DNA from: Adiantum capillus-veneris
Lineage: Eukaryota > Streptophyta > Polypodiopsida > Polypodiales > Pteridaceae
Assembly: GCA_014529385.2 (NCBI GenBank)
Contig: CM043963.1
Coordinates: 103,090,912-103,146,911 of the forward strand
Direction: 5' to 3'
DNA: 56,000 nt
The notes below the pieces were generated by a model. That model saw nothing but the letters and a program-made list of their open reading frames with translations. It made no database searches and was not told the origin of the DNA. Of this stretch, positions 44,091 to 56,000 are shown in pieces (the stretch's first letter is position 1; every line of letters starts with the position of its first letter). A program made the position numbers and the translations under genes.

Positions 44091-44651
44091 AGAATTATCC
44101 AAAAAGGTCGCCATGTGGACTAGGATCACTCTCTAATGGTCAAAATGACTAAAAATAGTGATTTAAGCACTCAAATCTGAAGATTAGGCTGACGCATAGT
44201 CGCAAACCACAACAAAACTGACAATGCTTTCACTTAAATAAACTTTCACTTAAATAAAAGAGCAAAGAGAGAGGAACACAATGCAAGTTTTGGAATTGAA
44301 AACGGATTACCTAATCATTAGTTGCAATGATTACAAGTTGGAGCATCTTCGTAGCTTGAGCATACGTACAACATAACTCTTTTCTTCTCTAAAGATAAGC
44401 CTTCTTTCACATTAAGGTTATTGACATTTATACCTAGGGTATTCTAAATGGCCAATGGTCGGCTCACACGGACCTTTACAATTATCATGACATCATTACA
44501 ACTCAGGGAATCAACTGCTACTCTGGAATCATGATTTACATAGAGTATTACTACACTAGCTCGATAAGATAATAGACTACAAATGTGGTGTCTGGCTACG
44601 TGTTCGTCTAGGTGGGTGCCCGTTTGGTCAATCCTAAAATACTCTCTCTGT
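44091..44651. other. Non-coding DNA between old gypsy and LTR-like repeat
   Basis: This AT-rich stretch has no gene seen. It would be the 5' side of the minus-strand gypsy or the 3' side of a plus-strand element, depending on which reading is right. Confidence 0.4.
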
Positions 44652-44753
44652 CACATTAGCTTTATTTCTCTCCTCCCACATATGCAAAATGCTCCAAACT
44701 TAGGTGATCTTCTCTGCCTTTGCACTGCTAATCATACTGTAACTTTCCCTTCA
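44652..44753 (+). repeat. LTR-like direct repeat, right copy
   Basis: Partner of 31315-31410 (96 bp, about six differences). It ends near TTTCCCTTCA. Together the two bracket 13.2 kb inside the PPR relic. Confidence 0.65.
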
Positions 44754-44764
44754 GTAGGATCCAA

Positions 44765-44985
44765 TTATTTCATGCCAAGTAAATCTATTCTCCTTTCAAA
44801 GTTTCAAAAAAAGATACTACACAATCAAGGTAATCAATGCATTCCAACACTAGAAATTATATTAAATTTGTCATACATGTCTATAAAACTCTATAAACTT
44901 TGCATGTGATGAATTGAACCCTTGTCTAACATTCTTATCATGAATTTAATTGCCCATGTCAACTGCTTGCATACCACATGCCTTC
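44765..44985 (-). pseudogene. PPR gene relic, middle fragment
   Basis: On the plus strand the phrases AATCAATGCATTCC (44836) and GCATACCACATGCCTTC (44969-44985) repeat the marker phrases of the main PPR block. The fragment is cut at CCTTC by the short-LTR gypsy and resumes at 49804. Confidence 0.6.
44981..44985. repeat. Target-site duplication CCTTC (left)
   Basis: CCTTC precedes the LTR end TGAAAGGG and recurs at 49804-49808. Removing the element restores the continuous PPR phrase CATGCCTTCAAGTTGCA. Confidence 0.9.
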
Positions 44986-45079
44986 TGAAAGGGTGGTGGT
45001 AATGGGTATCTTATAGCCTTCCCCTAGCGTACACACTGTCCGACCGTGACGATGGCCTTGCAGGACCCATGTCCTTACA
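44986..45079 (-). repeat. 3' LTR of short-LTR gypsy (94 bp)
   Basis: On the minus strand it reads TGTAAGGACATGGGTCC to CCACCCTTTCA. Relative to the other LTR it lacks a block of roughly 29 bp (GTGTGCTAGTCTCGACCCAA region). Confidence 0.88.
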
Positions 45080-45119
45080 TTACCCCCCCCTTGGAGAATC
45101 ATTTTCATCCTCAGAAACG

Positions 45120-46720
45120 AAGTAGGAAAATGTTTCTTAAGTGCAGAGACATTCTCCCATGTAGAACACTTCTTCAGGTCTATCTAGCCATTTTACCAAC
45201 ACCTCTCGTCTGACATGATGTCTGGTGCGAAGCTCATGAGAATCCAAAATCTTTCGGGCTCATGAGGGATGCTTGGCGGTTCGATAAGCTCAACTAACAC
45301 AGCTATGTCAATGACATTATCATTCTGTCCTAGCTATTTTCGTAAACGGCTAACATGAAAAACAGGATGAACTCGTGAGTGCTCTGGAAGAGCTAAGTTA
45401 TAGGCCACTTGACCTATACGTTTGAGAATGGTAAATGGTCCGCAATAGAGTGGTGAAAGTTTAGAAACTTTTCCCGTCTTCAAACTTTTTGAATGCTCTG
45501 GAACTTTGAGGAAAACCTTGTCTCCTTATTCGAAAGTAGCAAGACGACAATGCTCATCTGCGTACTTCTTATATCGATCTTGAGATTGCTTAACATTTTG
45601 TCGAGCAACTCGAATCATGTCAAAGTGGTCTTGGAGAAAGTCCTTCGCTTGCTGTATCTTCTCCTTAGCCAACCCCACTGTAATGGGTGATCTAGGTTGA
45701 AATCCATACAAAAGCATAAATGGACTAAACCATGTAGTCACATGCTTTGAACTATTATAAGCAAATTCCAATATAGGTAAGTAATCTTCCCAATTGGTTT
45801 TCTTCTTGCTAACGTACACTCGTAGCATATCCTCTAGCACTTGATTAACTCTTTTTGTTTGACCATCCGTTTTTGGATGATCAGTTGTACTTAGATACAG
45901 TTTAGTTTCCAACTTTTGAAACACAGCTCTCCAGAAGTGATTATCGAACTTTCGGTCTCTGTCACTAATGATACTAGTTGGAAGACTGTAAAGTTTATAT
46001 ATATGCTCTACAAATAGCCGTGCTAATTTTGGTGTCTTGACCGTAGTCTTAGTGGAAATGAATTGACCCATCTTGGTAAGACGGTCTACAATTACCCATA
46101 CGGCATCATGGCCACGATTTGTAGTAGGTAGCCCTACTACAAAATCCATAGAGATACTCTCCCATGTACCTTGTGGAATATCTAAAAGATGTAAAAGGTC
46201 ACCTACCTTGAGGCGCTCTTCCTTATTAACTTGGCATTGTTGGCAGTTTGGTACATACTCTTGAACATCATGATGTAAATCCAACCAATAAAATTGATGT
46301 CGAACTAAGGCATACGTCTTACGAATACCTGGATGACCAACACTTGGACTATCATGACACTCAAATAAGATTTGGTGCCTAGTGTTTGAGTCCTTTGGCA
46401 CACGTACTCTACCTTTGTGGAGAAAGTAACCATCATCAATGAAAAAATTCTTCCATCGCTTAAGCTCTTCCTAAGTAGGGGTGGAGCTCTGTGTGTTGGA
46501 GTTTTTATCTGCGCGTGCAAAGACATGTTGATCTAGTTGTACTATAGAGACATGTGAGTGTGAGGGATCCCTTTTTAAAACTGTTCTCCACAATTTAGCA
46601 TATGATTGATCTTGTGCACACTTGCCATGTAATGACTCTACAAATCCACTCTTTATTTCCGTGAAAGCAAGTGATTTAATCTAAGGCATCCGACTTAGTG
46701 CATCCGCTACTACATTATAT
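45120..46720 (-). pseudogene. Short-LTR gypsy integrase
   Basis: The minus-strand frame carries the end of the RNase H linker (RYNVVADALSRMP, 46720-46680). The integrase follows: zinc finger HDSPSVGHPGIRKTYALV with NCQQCQVNK, and core SMDFVVGLPTTNRGHDAVWV (first Asp). Next come IISDRDRKFDNHFW (second Asp) and DHPKTDGQTKRVNQ. The catalytic Glu after DGQT is Lys here, so strand transfer should be lost. The C-terminal part FLKVPEHSKSLKTGKVSKLS and YCGPFTILKRIGQVAYNLAL continues past a stop at about 45526. No chromodomain is evident. Confidence 0.88.
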
Positions 46721-46729
46721 CGCCCCTTG

Positions 46730-47183
46730 CATTAGGCAAAATTTGGACTCACAAAGGGGCCCTTTAAGGAGTTTGACTTTACCTCTCTCTACCAAAACGG
46801 GCGCATGGATAAATTTTTGCAAAGAAACTCCAAAGTTGGCGGAGGTTTGAAAGTTAGAATGTCCTCTTCAAGCTCTATCTACTGATATATAGCACGCCAT
46901 GAGATTCCTCATATTTTAGAAGATTCTTTTTTTTATTCACCTATGATGTGACAACTCTGTCGGAATCTAAGTGAATTAAAAAAAGAATCTTCTAAAATAT
47001 GAGGAATCTCATGGCGTGCTATATATCAGTAGATAGAGCTTGAAGAGGACATTCTAACTATCAAACCTCCGCCAACTTTGGAGTTTGTTTGTAAAATTTT
47101 ATCCATGCGCCCGTTTTGGTAGAGAGTGATAAAGTCAAACTCCTTAAAGGGCCCCTCAGTGTGAGTCCAAATTTTGCCTAATG
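46730..47183. mobile_element. 454-bp palindromic MITE inside the short-LTR gypsy
   Basis: The arms 46730-46940 and 46971-47183 are near-perfect reverse complements with a spacer of about 30 bp. The ends read CATTAGGCAAAATTTGGACTC and its complement. Inner arms share CGCCATGAGATTCCTCATAT. It interrupts the frame between LQDYDCKL and GRYNVVADALSRMP, so it inserted after the gypsy. No ORF is present. A short target duplication cannot be fixed, so the superfamily is unassigned. Confidence 0.88.
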
Positions 47184-48110
47184 ATATATCATAGCTTACA
47201 ATCATAGTCTTGAAGGATTTTGGCCCATCTAGCTTTACGGCCCTTCAAGTCCATTTGAGTAGTAAACCACTTCATACTCTCATGGTCAAGAACTACTTCA
47301 AACTCGGCACCATATAAATAGTGTCGCCACTTTCGTAAAGCATGATTTATGGCATAGAGCTCTCTCTCATAGACATAATAATTCCTTTGAGCTCTATCTA
47401 ACTTTTTACTTTCAAAGGCTATAGGTCTTCCCTCCTGGAGAAGTACCGCACCAATTGTTTTATCACTAGCATCAGTCTCTACCACAAACAGCTTAAGTGG
47501 GTCGATGATTGCTAGGATGGGATCAGTGGCAATAGCTACCTTGAGTTGTTCGAAACTGCGTTTTTGGGCTTCTTTCCAAGAAAAGGTCTTACCTTTTTCT
47601 TTAAGTTGCTCCGTCATAGGAACAACAATTTTGGCATAATCACGGATATACTGTCGATAAAATCCAGCCATGCCTAAAATATTTGAAGCTCCTCAACCGT
47701 GTTGGGATGTGGCCATCAAAGAATGGCAGCGACCTTGTTAGTGTCCATTTTGATGCCAGAATAAGAGATCAAATGACGGAGGTAATGTATCTCTGTTTTA
47801 AAGAATCGTACTTGCTTTGCTTAGCATACAGCATGTGAGCTCATAGCTGTTCGAACACTAATCGTAAGTGTTCTATGTGTTCATCTTCAGTCTTACTGTA
47901 AATGAAAATGTCATCAAGCATAACCACCAAAAAATTTCCAAGATAGGACGTAAAACACTATCCATGAGTGTCATAAATGTACCTGGAGCATTGGTTAGAC
48001 CAAAAGGCATAGCCAAAAATTCAAAATGCCCGAACCGTGTTCTAAAGGCAGCTTTGGAGATGTCTTACAGTAGGATACGCACCTGGTAGTATCTTGAACA
48101 AGTAGTTAGC
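47184..48110 (-). pseudogene. Short-LTR gypsy reverse transcriptase (partial) and RNase H
   Basis: Reading from about 48110 the minus strand has YYQV, then [20 protein letters not shown] with [20 protein letters not shown], the middle of reverse transcriptase. Traces around the catalytic loop follow in shifted frames. From 47671 it reads MAGFYRQYIRDYAKIVVPMT, then FVVETDASDKTIGAVLLQEG (RNase H Asp) and VVLDHESMKWFTTQM. Everything upstream of the YHQV motif, including the protease, is absent, so an internal deletion joins Gag to mid-reverse transcriptase. Confidence 0.85.
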
Positions 48111-48211
48111 CAACTGACTCTCAATCTCCTTGGCTTCTAGTTTTAATATGATTTCCTGATACTTCGAAAGGTACCGTGTGAGAGAGAGAGGCCAGACATG
48201 CGGCATGGATC

Positions 48212-48859
48212 TTATGCTAACCAATTCTTATCTTCTTCATTAGAGTCCAAAAACTCTTTGGAGAAAGAAGCTTGAAACACAACCCAAGGCGGAGGACGAG
48301 CATCTATTGAAAATGTCATCCACCACTTATAGGCCTTGCCTTTAAGACATAGACTTGTTTCCACGGCCTTCTTTATATTTGGGGTGTGTCTCAATCTATA
48401 AATATCACTCCATTTGTGAAAGAACGTATTGACCACATCCTTGTTGCGATCACGCTCTTCCCCGTGAAACTCAAGAATAGTGATATTTTTAAGTAATGCA
48501 TTGCTACCTTCTGCATCTTCTTCAACACTTGTCTCTTGGACTCCTTGAGTTGTGCGAGCTTGGTTCCCTTGAACTGTGCCACTTATGGCTCTTTGAGCCG
48601 TCTGTGAATTCATAAATTTCACAAGTAACTCCGTAAGATTGGAAACATTTTCATTGATTGCAGAGATGTTGCTTTCAAGTACACTTTGGTGATGTTCCAA
48701 AGTCTTGAAAGAAGCCATATCTACATGCCCATGATCTCCTAGATCATCATCATCATGCATATTAGTGTCAGCAGCACCCGTGGTGCCCTGATTTTGATCT
48801 ACGTGCTCAAAATCAAAAGTGTGTGTAGGTGGGATATCCTCATTGGCCATGGTAAACAC
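48212..48859 (-). pseudogene. Short-LTR gypsy Gag
   Basis: The 215-codon frame starts MFTMANEDIPPTHTFDFEHV, has an acidic segment (NMHDDDDLGDHGHVD), then a short coiled coil (LEHHQSVLESNISAINENVS). It ends with the retrotransposon Gag core (ILEFHGEERDRNKDVVNTFF, CLKGKAYKWWMTFSID, FSKEFLDSNEEDKNWLA). It is cut after LA, and no zinc knuckle remains because the deletion to reverse transcriptase starts just downstream. Confidence 0.85.
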
Positions 48860-49204
48860 ACACTAATGTAAAGAGAGAAAAAAAGTCAGCTTATACCTTG
48901 AAAAATTAAAGTCTTTTTGTTTTGTATGCTCCGTGATTTGTGTTGCATGCGAACCTCGCCTTGCGAGAATTGTAGCGCTTTACGTGTCGTTCGTCGTAAT
49001 AACACCTTTGTTGATTCTTCACAAAAACTCATCGTTTTTGTGAAGTCTTTTGTTCACTTTGAAGCTACCTCCTTGAGGAAAAAAGAAATTTTGGAGGAAA
49101 ACTTGCCTTCCTACAAGAAGTGAAAAGGAAGGGTGAAACTACTTCCTTGAAGTTTGAAGCTTTCCCTTTCCTTTCAACACAAGTATGCTATATTTCCTGG
49201 CTAT

Positions 49205-49285
49205 GCACAACAAGGGTCAATAGCTTGATGGTAAAGTGTTGGCCTCTTACCCTCATGGGGTGGGTTCAACCCTCCTTCATGCAAG
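49205..49285 (+). repeat. tRNA-derived SINE-like head with pol III A and B boxes
   Basis: An A-box-like TAGCTTGATGG (49221-49231) and a B box GGTTCAACCCT (49263-49273) lie 31 bp apart, as in tRNA genes. The intervening GGCCTCTTACCC resembles the anticodon arm of tRNA-Lys(CTT). The acceptor stem cannot be closed, so this is not a functional tRNA gene but a tRNA-derived sequence, most simply a SINE head oriented opposite to the gypsy. Confidence 0.55.
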
Positions 49286-49521
49286 GGTTAAGCAAGCCTT
49301 CCTACGTGCGTAGCCAATGGTGCCAACGGACGCCTTTAGAGCCTTGGTGTCGTAGAGTTGTAGGTTGATTTTGCCTTAATCACCCGTTGTGGAGGGCATA
49401 GGTGGTTAAGCAAGCCTTCCTACGCGCGTAGCCAATGGTGCCAACGGACGCCTTCAGAGCCTTGGTGTCGTAGAGTTGTAGGTTGATTTTGCCTTAATCA
49501 CCCGTTGTGGAGGGCATAGGT
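49286..49521. repeat. 118-bp tandem duplication
   Basis: Two adjacent copies (49286-49403 and 49404-49521) differ at two positions (ACGTGCG/ACGCGCG and CTTTAGA/CTTCAGA). They follow the tRNA-like head directly. Confidence 0.95.
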
Positions 49522-49667
49522 GGATGTCTGTCAATGCGCCCTGTACATAGGAAATTGTGCCTGACTTCTTTTTGCTGCATAGCGGGGACGTCGCTGCCTG
49601 TGGGACGTGGGAGAGAAGCAGCATGTCCCATGCACATGCAACCCGCTTTTCCCCTTCTCCAAAAATA

Positions 49668-49680
49668 GCTCAGATACCAA
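49668..49680 (-). promoter_or_regulatory. Primer-binding site of the short-LTR gypsy (tRNA-iMet type)
   Basis: On the minus strand TTGGTATCTGAGC follows the LTR end CCCTTTCA. It differs at one base from TTGGTATCAGAGC. Confidence 0.85.
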
Positions 49681-49803
49681 TGAAAGGGTGGTGGTAACGT
49701 GTGTGCTAGTCTCGACCCAACCATGCTATCTTATAGCCTCCCCATAGCGTACACATTGTCCGACCGTGCCGGTGGCCTTCCCCCTAGGACCCATGTCCTT
49801 GCA
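49681..49803 (-). repeat. 5' LTR of short-LTR gypsy (123 bp)
   Basis: On the minus strand it runs TGCAAGGACATGGGTCC to CCACCCTTTCA. The TSD CCTTC is at 49804-49808. Confidence 0.9.
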
Positions 49804-49808
49804 CCTTC

Positions 49809-51130
49809 AAGTTGCAAGTATATGCAATTGCATCAAGAGAGAAGGCCCCAGTTCATATATAGGACGCCGGCTAGGAAAAAGGCCATTAAAAAGTTTTTGT
49901 GCTTCTAAGATAACAATACATTTGACATACATGCTGATCAAAGCACTGCAAATCCCATTGTACTTTTTCAAGAGAACTTGACTAACAATCTCTTCATGAA
50001 TTTGTGTACCCAATTTTCATATGCCACATCTCTTCAAGCTACAAGCATATATAACTGCATCTAAAGAGAAGGTCTTGCTTCACATTCAATGATAACAAAC
50101 CTCATTCTTCCCTTCCCAGATGTATTCGAGAGAGTAACAAGAAAATAAAAGAGGATGAAGAGGGACAATCAAATACATCCAATATTGCATCTAGTTGCAT
50201 TTATGCATCAAATGATACACACATATACACGAAGCACACAGATTCAATGGCCGATTCTTGATAGGTGTATCTTTCTTTATCAAGAAGTTCATCTGGAGAC
50301 AAACCCTCACTTTGGATATGCTCCACTACTTCCCAGCATTGTTTATGCTGAACACATCATGCAACAATCACTATATTACATAGATTGATTTAGACCAAAA
50401 GCTCATTAGAGAATTTTTTCAGTCTTCAAAAGTACACCACATTTTGCATACGTGTCAACTTGGGGGTGCACTATTTAGAACCCCTTTATCACGTGCATTC
50501 AAGAATAGTTCAAAAAACTCATTTTTTAATGAGTTTAAATGACCCCTTATTTTAGGAATTCTCTCAAAACGGAATACAATAACCCCTTTTTTCAATGCAT
50601 CTCTGTTAGTTTGCCTTAAATGTTTGCATTTAGAAACCCTTTTTGTTGAGCTCACATGGTGCATTAACATGATTACAACCCCTGAGAATGTCAACCAAAG
50701 TAGTGAAAAGCATGCTCAATCAAAGCAGTGAAGCACAACTACTCTTTTTAAGATGACTCCAGGACTAAGAATCTCATCATGAATATATTGGCCAATGCCA
50801 ACCTTTTGCATAATGTTGAATGATTTTCCAAATGAGAGCGTTCATGATTGCATCTCCAAAGGGAAATTACACAATAATCATTGAATCATTGAGCACATTA
50901 CAAGGTTGACTACATTTGGAGAGATAGCTTCCTTATGCATCCATTGAAACAATTATAAATCTTTCGTGGCTAGTATTTGTTGGAGATATAATCATGTTAG
51001 TATAATCCAAACAACTACATCTAGAGACACAACTTCTCTTCTCATTTACTAAAAACACCCCGCTACTTCTGACCCTTCTTTTGCTAGACATCCTCTAACA
51101 ATCAAATCATCCATCCTTCCAATATATGCA
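49809..51130 (-). pseudogene. PPR gene relic, upstream fragment
   Basis: The minus-strand frame 50013-49807 reads GTQIHEEIVSQVLLKKYNG, CSALISMYVKCIVILEAQKL and FNGLFPS, a recognisable PPR unit. More degraded marker phrases (ATAACTGCATCTAAAGAGAAG at 50050, GATTGCATCTCCAAAGG at 50848) extend to about 51130. Together with 44765-44985 and 26860-31115 this suggests one minus-strand PPR gene broken by two insertions. Confidence 0.7.
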
Positions 51131-51170
51131 ACATCTCTCAACATTCAATGTCTCTCAAAGTATATAACAT

Positions 51171-51277
<107 letters not shown>

Positions 51278-51402
51278 AGACTCTACCACTACTAATATTT
51301 ATATGCATAGTGCCATGCCTCCATGCTCCCCTTTCTCTCATCATATTGTAATAGCACATGCATGAACAAATTTGCAACCGGTCACAACTTTCCCTCATCC
51401 AA

Positions 51403-51566
51403 TGTCACGACAACGATCCTAATCCTAGGGGGTCAGGGACCTGAGCCAGGGGCTCGGGCTGGACCAATGTGAACTGGGGATCCATATTATCGCTATGGCT
51501 AGGAGCTGGTCTATACATAGGGTGGTAGGACGGTCGATCCGGTATCACAGTCTCCTAGGCATTTCA
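51403..51566 (+). repeat. Putative short 5' LTR (about 164 bp)
   Basis: The segment starts TGTCACGACAACG and ends GGCATTTCA, followed by CTCGTATCAGAGCCAGG, which matches the tRNA-iMet primer site TTGGTATCAGAGCCAGG except at two bases. The 3' LTR would lie beyond the window. An integrase relic about 4.1 kb downstream on the same strand supports the reading. Confidence 0.6.
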
Positions 51567-51583
51567 CTCGTATCAGAGCCAGG
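51567..51583 (+). promoter_or_regulatory. Primer-binding-site-like sequence (tRNA-iMet type)
   Basis: CTCGTATCAGAGCCAGG follows the putative LTR end directly. Confidence 0.6.
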
Positions 51584-51628
51584 AGAGGGAAGAGCTATGG
51601 AGGAGGGAGGAAAGCAAGGTGTTGCATG

Positions 51629-55680
<4,052 letters not shown>

Positions 55681-55689
55681 GCAGTATCT

Positions 55690-56000
55690 CTATGAGATTC
55701 CTTTGGGTCTACCAATCACCAATAGAGGTCATGGCTCGGTTTAGGTGCTTGTGGATCTTCCAAGATAACCAAGATGGTTCTTCAAGAAATTGTTGCTTCC
55801 TCAACAAGGCTGTATGATATGGTGAACCCCGTTTACCATTCATGACTATCTGAGTGGTTGGGGAAAAGTACCTCACTCTTATGGCTGCTAATCATCCCGT
55901 GTTGAATGGGAAGCTTACATGTATTCTTTGCTAAAGGAATTGCTAAGCACATACGTTAACACAACGCACTTTGAAGGGGCGATTCTCTCCCTATTATAGA
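55690..56000 (+). pseudogene. Gypsy integrase relic, continues past the window
   Basis: The frame reads GLPITNRGHGSV, a stop, then VLVD and a decayed KxxxWFF, aligning with the integrase core phrase GLPTTNRGHDAVWVIVDRLT of the short-LTR gypsy. Near 55880 AANHPVLNGK corresponds to the usual NHPQTDGQ before the catalytic Glu, which is not preserved. Multiple stops are present. It probably belongs to the element that starts at 51403. Confidence 0.6.

Larger units (their letters stand above)
48860..49667. other. Short-LTR gypsy leader, carrying a tRNA-like SINE and a tandem duplication
   Basis: Non-coding region between Gag start and primer site (element reads right to left). It contains the separately listed tRNA-like sequence (49205-49285) and the 118-bp duplication (49286-49521). 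Confidence 0.6.
44986..49803 (-). mobile_element. Ty3/gypsy element with very short LTRs (4818 bp, degenerate)
   Basis: 3' LTR 44986-45079, polypurine tract (complement of ACCCCCCCCTT) 45081-45092, integrase, RNase H and partial reverse transcriptase, Gag, leader, primer site 49668-49680, 5' LTR 49681-49803, all on the minus strand. TSD CCTTC flanks it. LTRs of 94 and 123 bp are exceptionally short for an element of this coding type. Protease and the start of reverse transcriptase are missing, the integrase Glu is replaced by Lys, and a 454-bp palindromic MITE splits RNase H from integrase. It sits inside the PPR relic. Confidence 0.9.

Noticed and set aside
46730-47183. PIF/Harbinger assignment from TTA...TAA at the ends
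   Set aside because: TTA and TAA here are inverted as part of the terminal repeat, not a direct 3-bp duplication, so the superfamily stays open.
49205-49285. Functional tRNA gene
   Set aside because: Pol III boxes are present, but the acceptor stem does not pair and the D arm is poor. A SINE-like tRNA derivative fits better.
49286-49521. CRISPR-like or satellite array
   Set aside because: There are only two directly adjacent 118-bp copies without spacers; it is a simple tandem duplication in plant DNA.

Overview
The window is nuclear DNA of a land plant, most likely a fern. Two observations point that way. There is a long decayed pentatricopeptide-repeat (PPR) gene whose phrases ('LGNALVDMYTKCG', 'LDAITYTCILKACG') resemble the very large PPR families of ferns. 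Almost everything else is nested transposons, simple repeats and gene debris. The fern call is inference; 'land plant' is firm (plant CACTA transposase, HIPP-type metal-binding protein, tRNA-iMet-primed LTR elements).

Layout. 1-7.5 kb: two unassigned decayed coding blocks (2-1292 and 4565-6960), non-coding DNA and a small inverted-repeat element. 7518-12935: a complete-ended CACTA DNA transposon with 12-bp TIRs and a 3-bp AGA target duplication. It carries a three-exon ORF1 that reads through without a break, a gutted TNP2-type transposase, and a captured fragment of a host HIPP gene. About 13.16-25.47 kb: a decayed Ty1/copia element split inside its integrase core by a full-length, very young Ty3/gypsy element (14676-23588; LTRs 1597 and 1592 bp, TSD CTAGT, tRNA-iMet primer site, single 1649-aa Gag-Pol with a chromodomain-like tail). 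26.9-51.1 kb: the PPR pseudogene on the minus strand, broken by two large insertions. The first (about 31.1-44.8 kb) contains an LTR-like direct repeat pair, an old minus-strand gypsy, and, nested in that, a relative of the young gypsy (33282-41937). Most of this relative's interior is replaced by about 4.9 kb of non-retroelement DNA. The second (44986-49803) is a gypsy with unusually short LTRs (94 and 123 bp), itself hit by a 454-bp palindromic MITE. 51.4 kb to the end: the start of a further short-LTR element with an integrase relic at the window end.

The 4.9-kb cargo (35763-40631) is the most interesting part. It holds a centromeric-histone-H3-like (CENH3-like) sequence whose histone fold is complete but which carries an apparent one-base deletion in an A-run. 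It also holds an unassigned two-exon gene relic and a 435-bp GC-rich near-perfect palindrome.

How things work together: no host pathway is encoded here. Functional interactions are limited to transposition. The young gypsy has every domain needed to move itself and could in principle supply activity to its relative. The CACTA element keeps ends and one protein but not an intact transposase. The window mainly records layered insertion, gene capture and decay.
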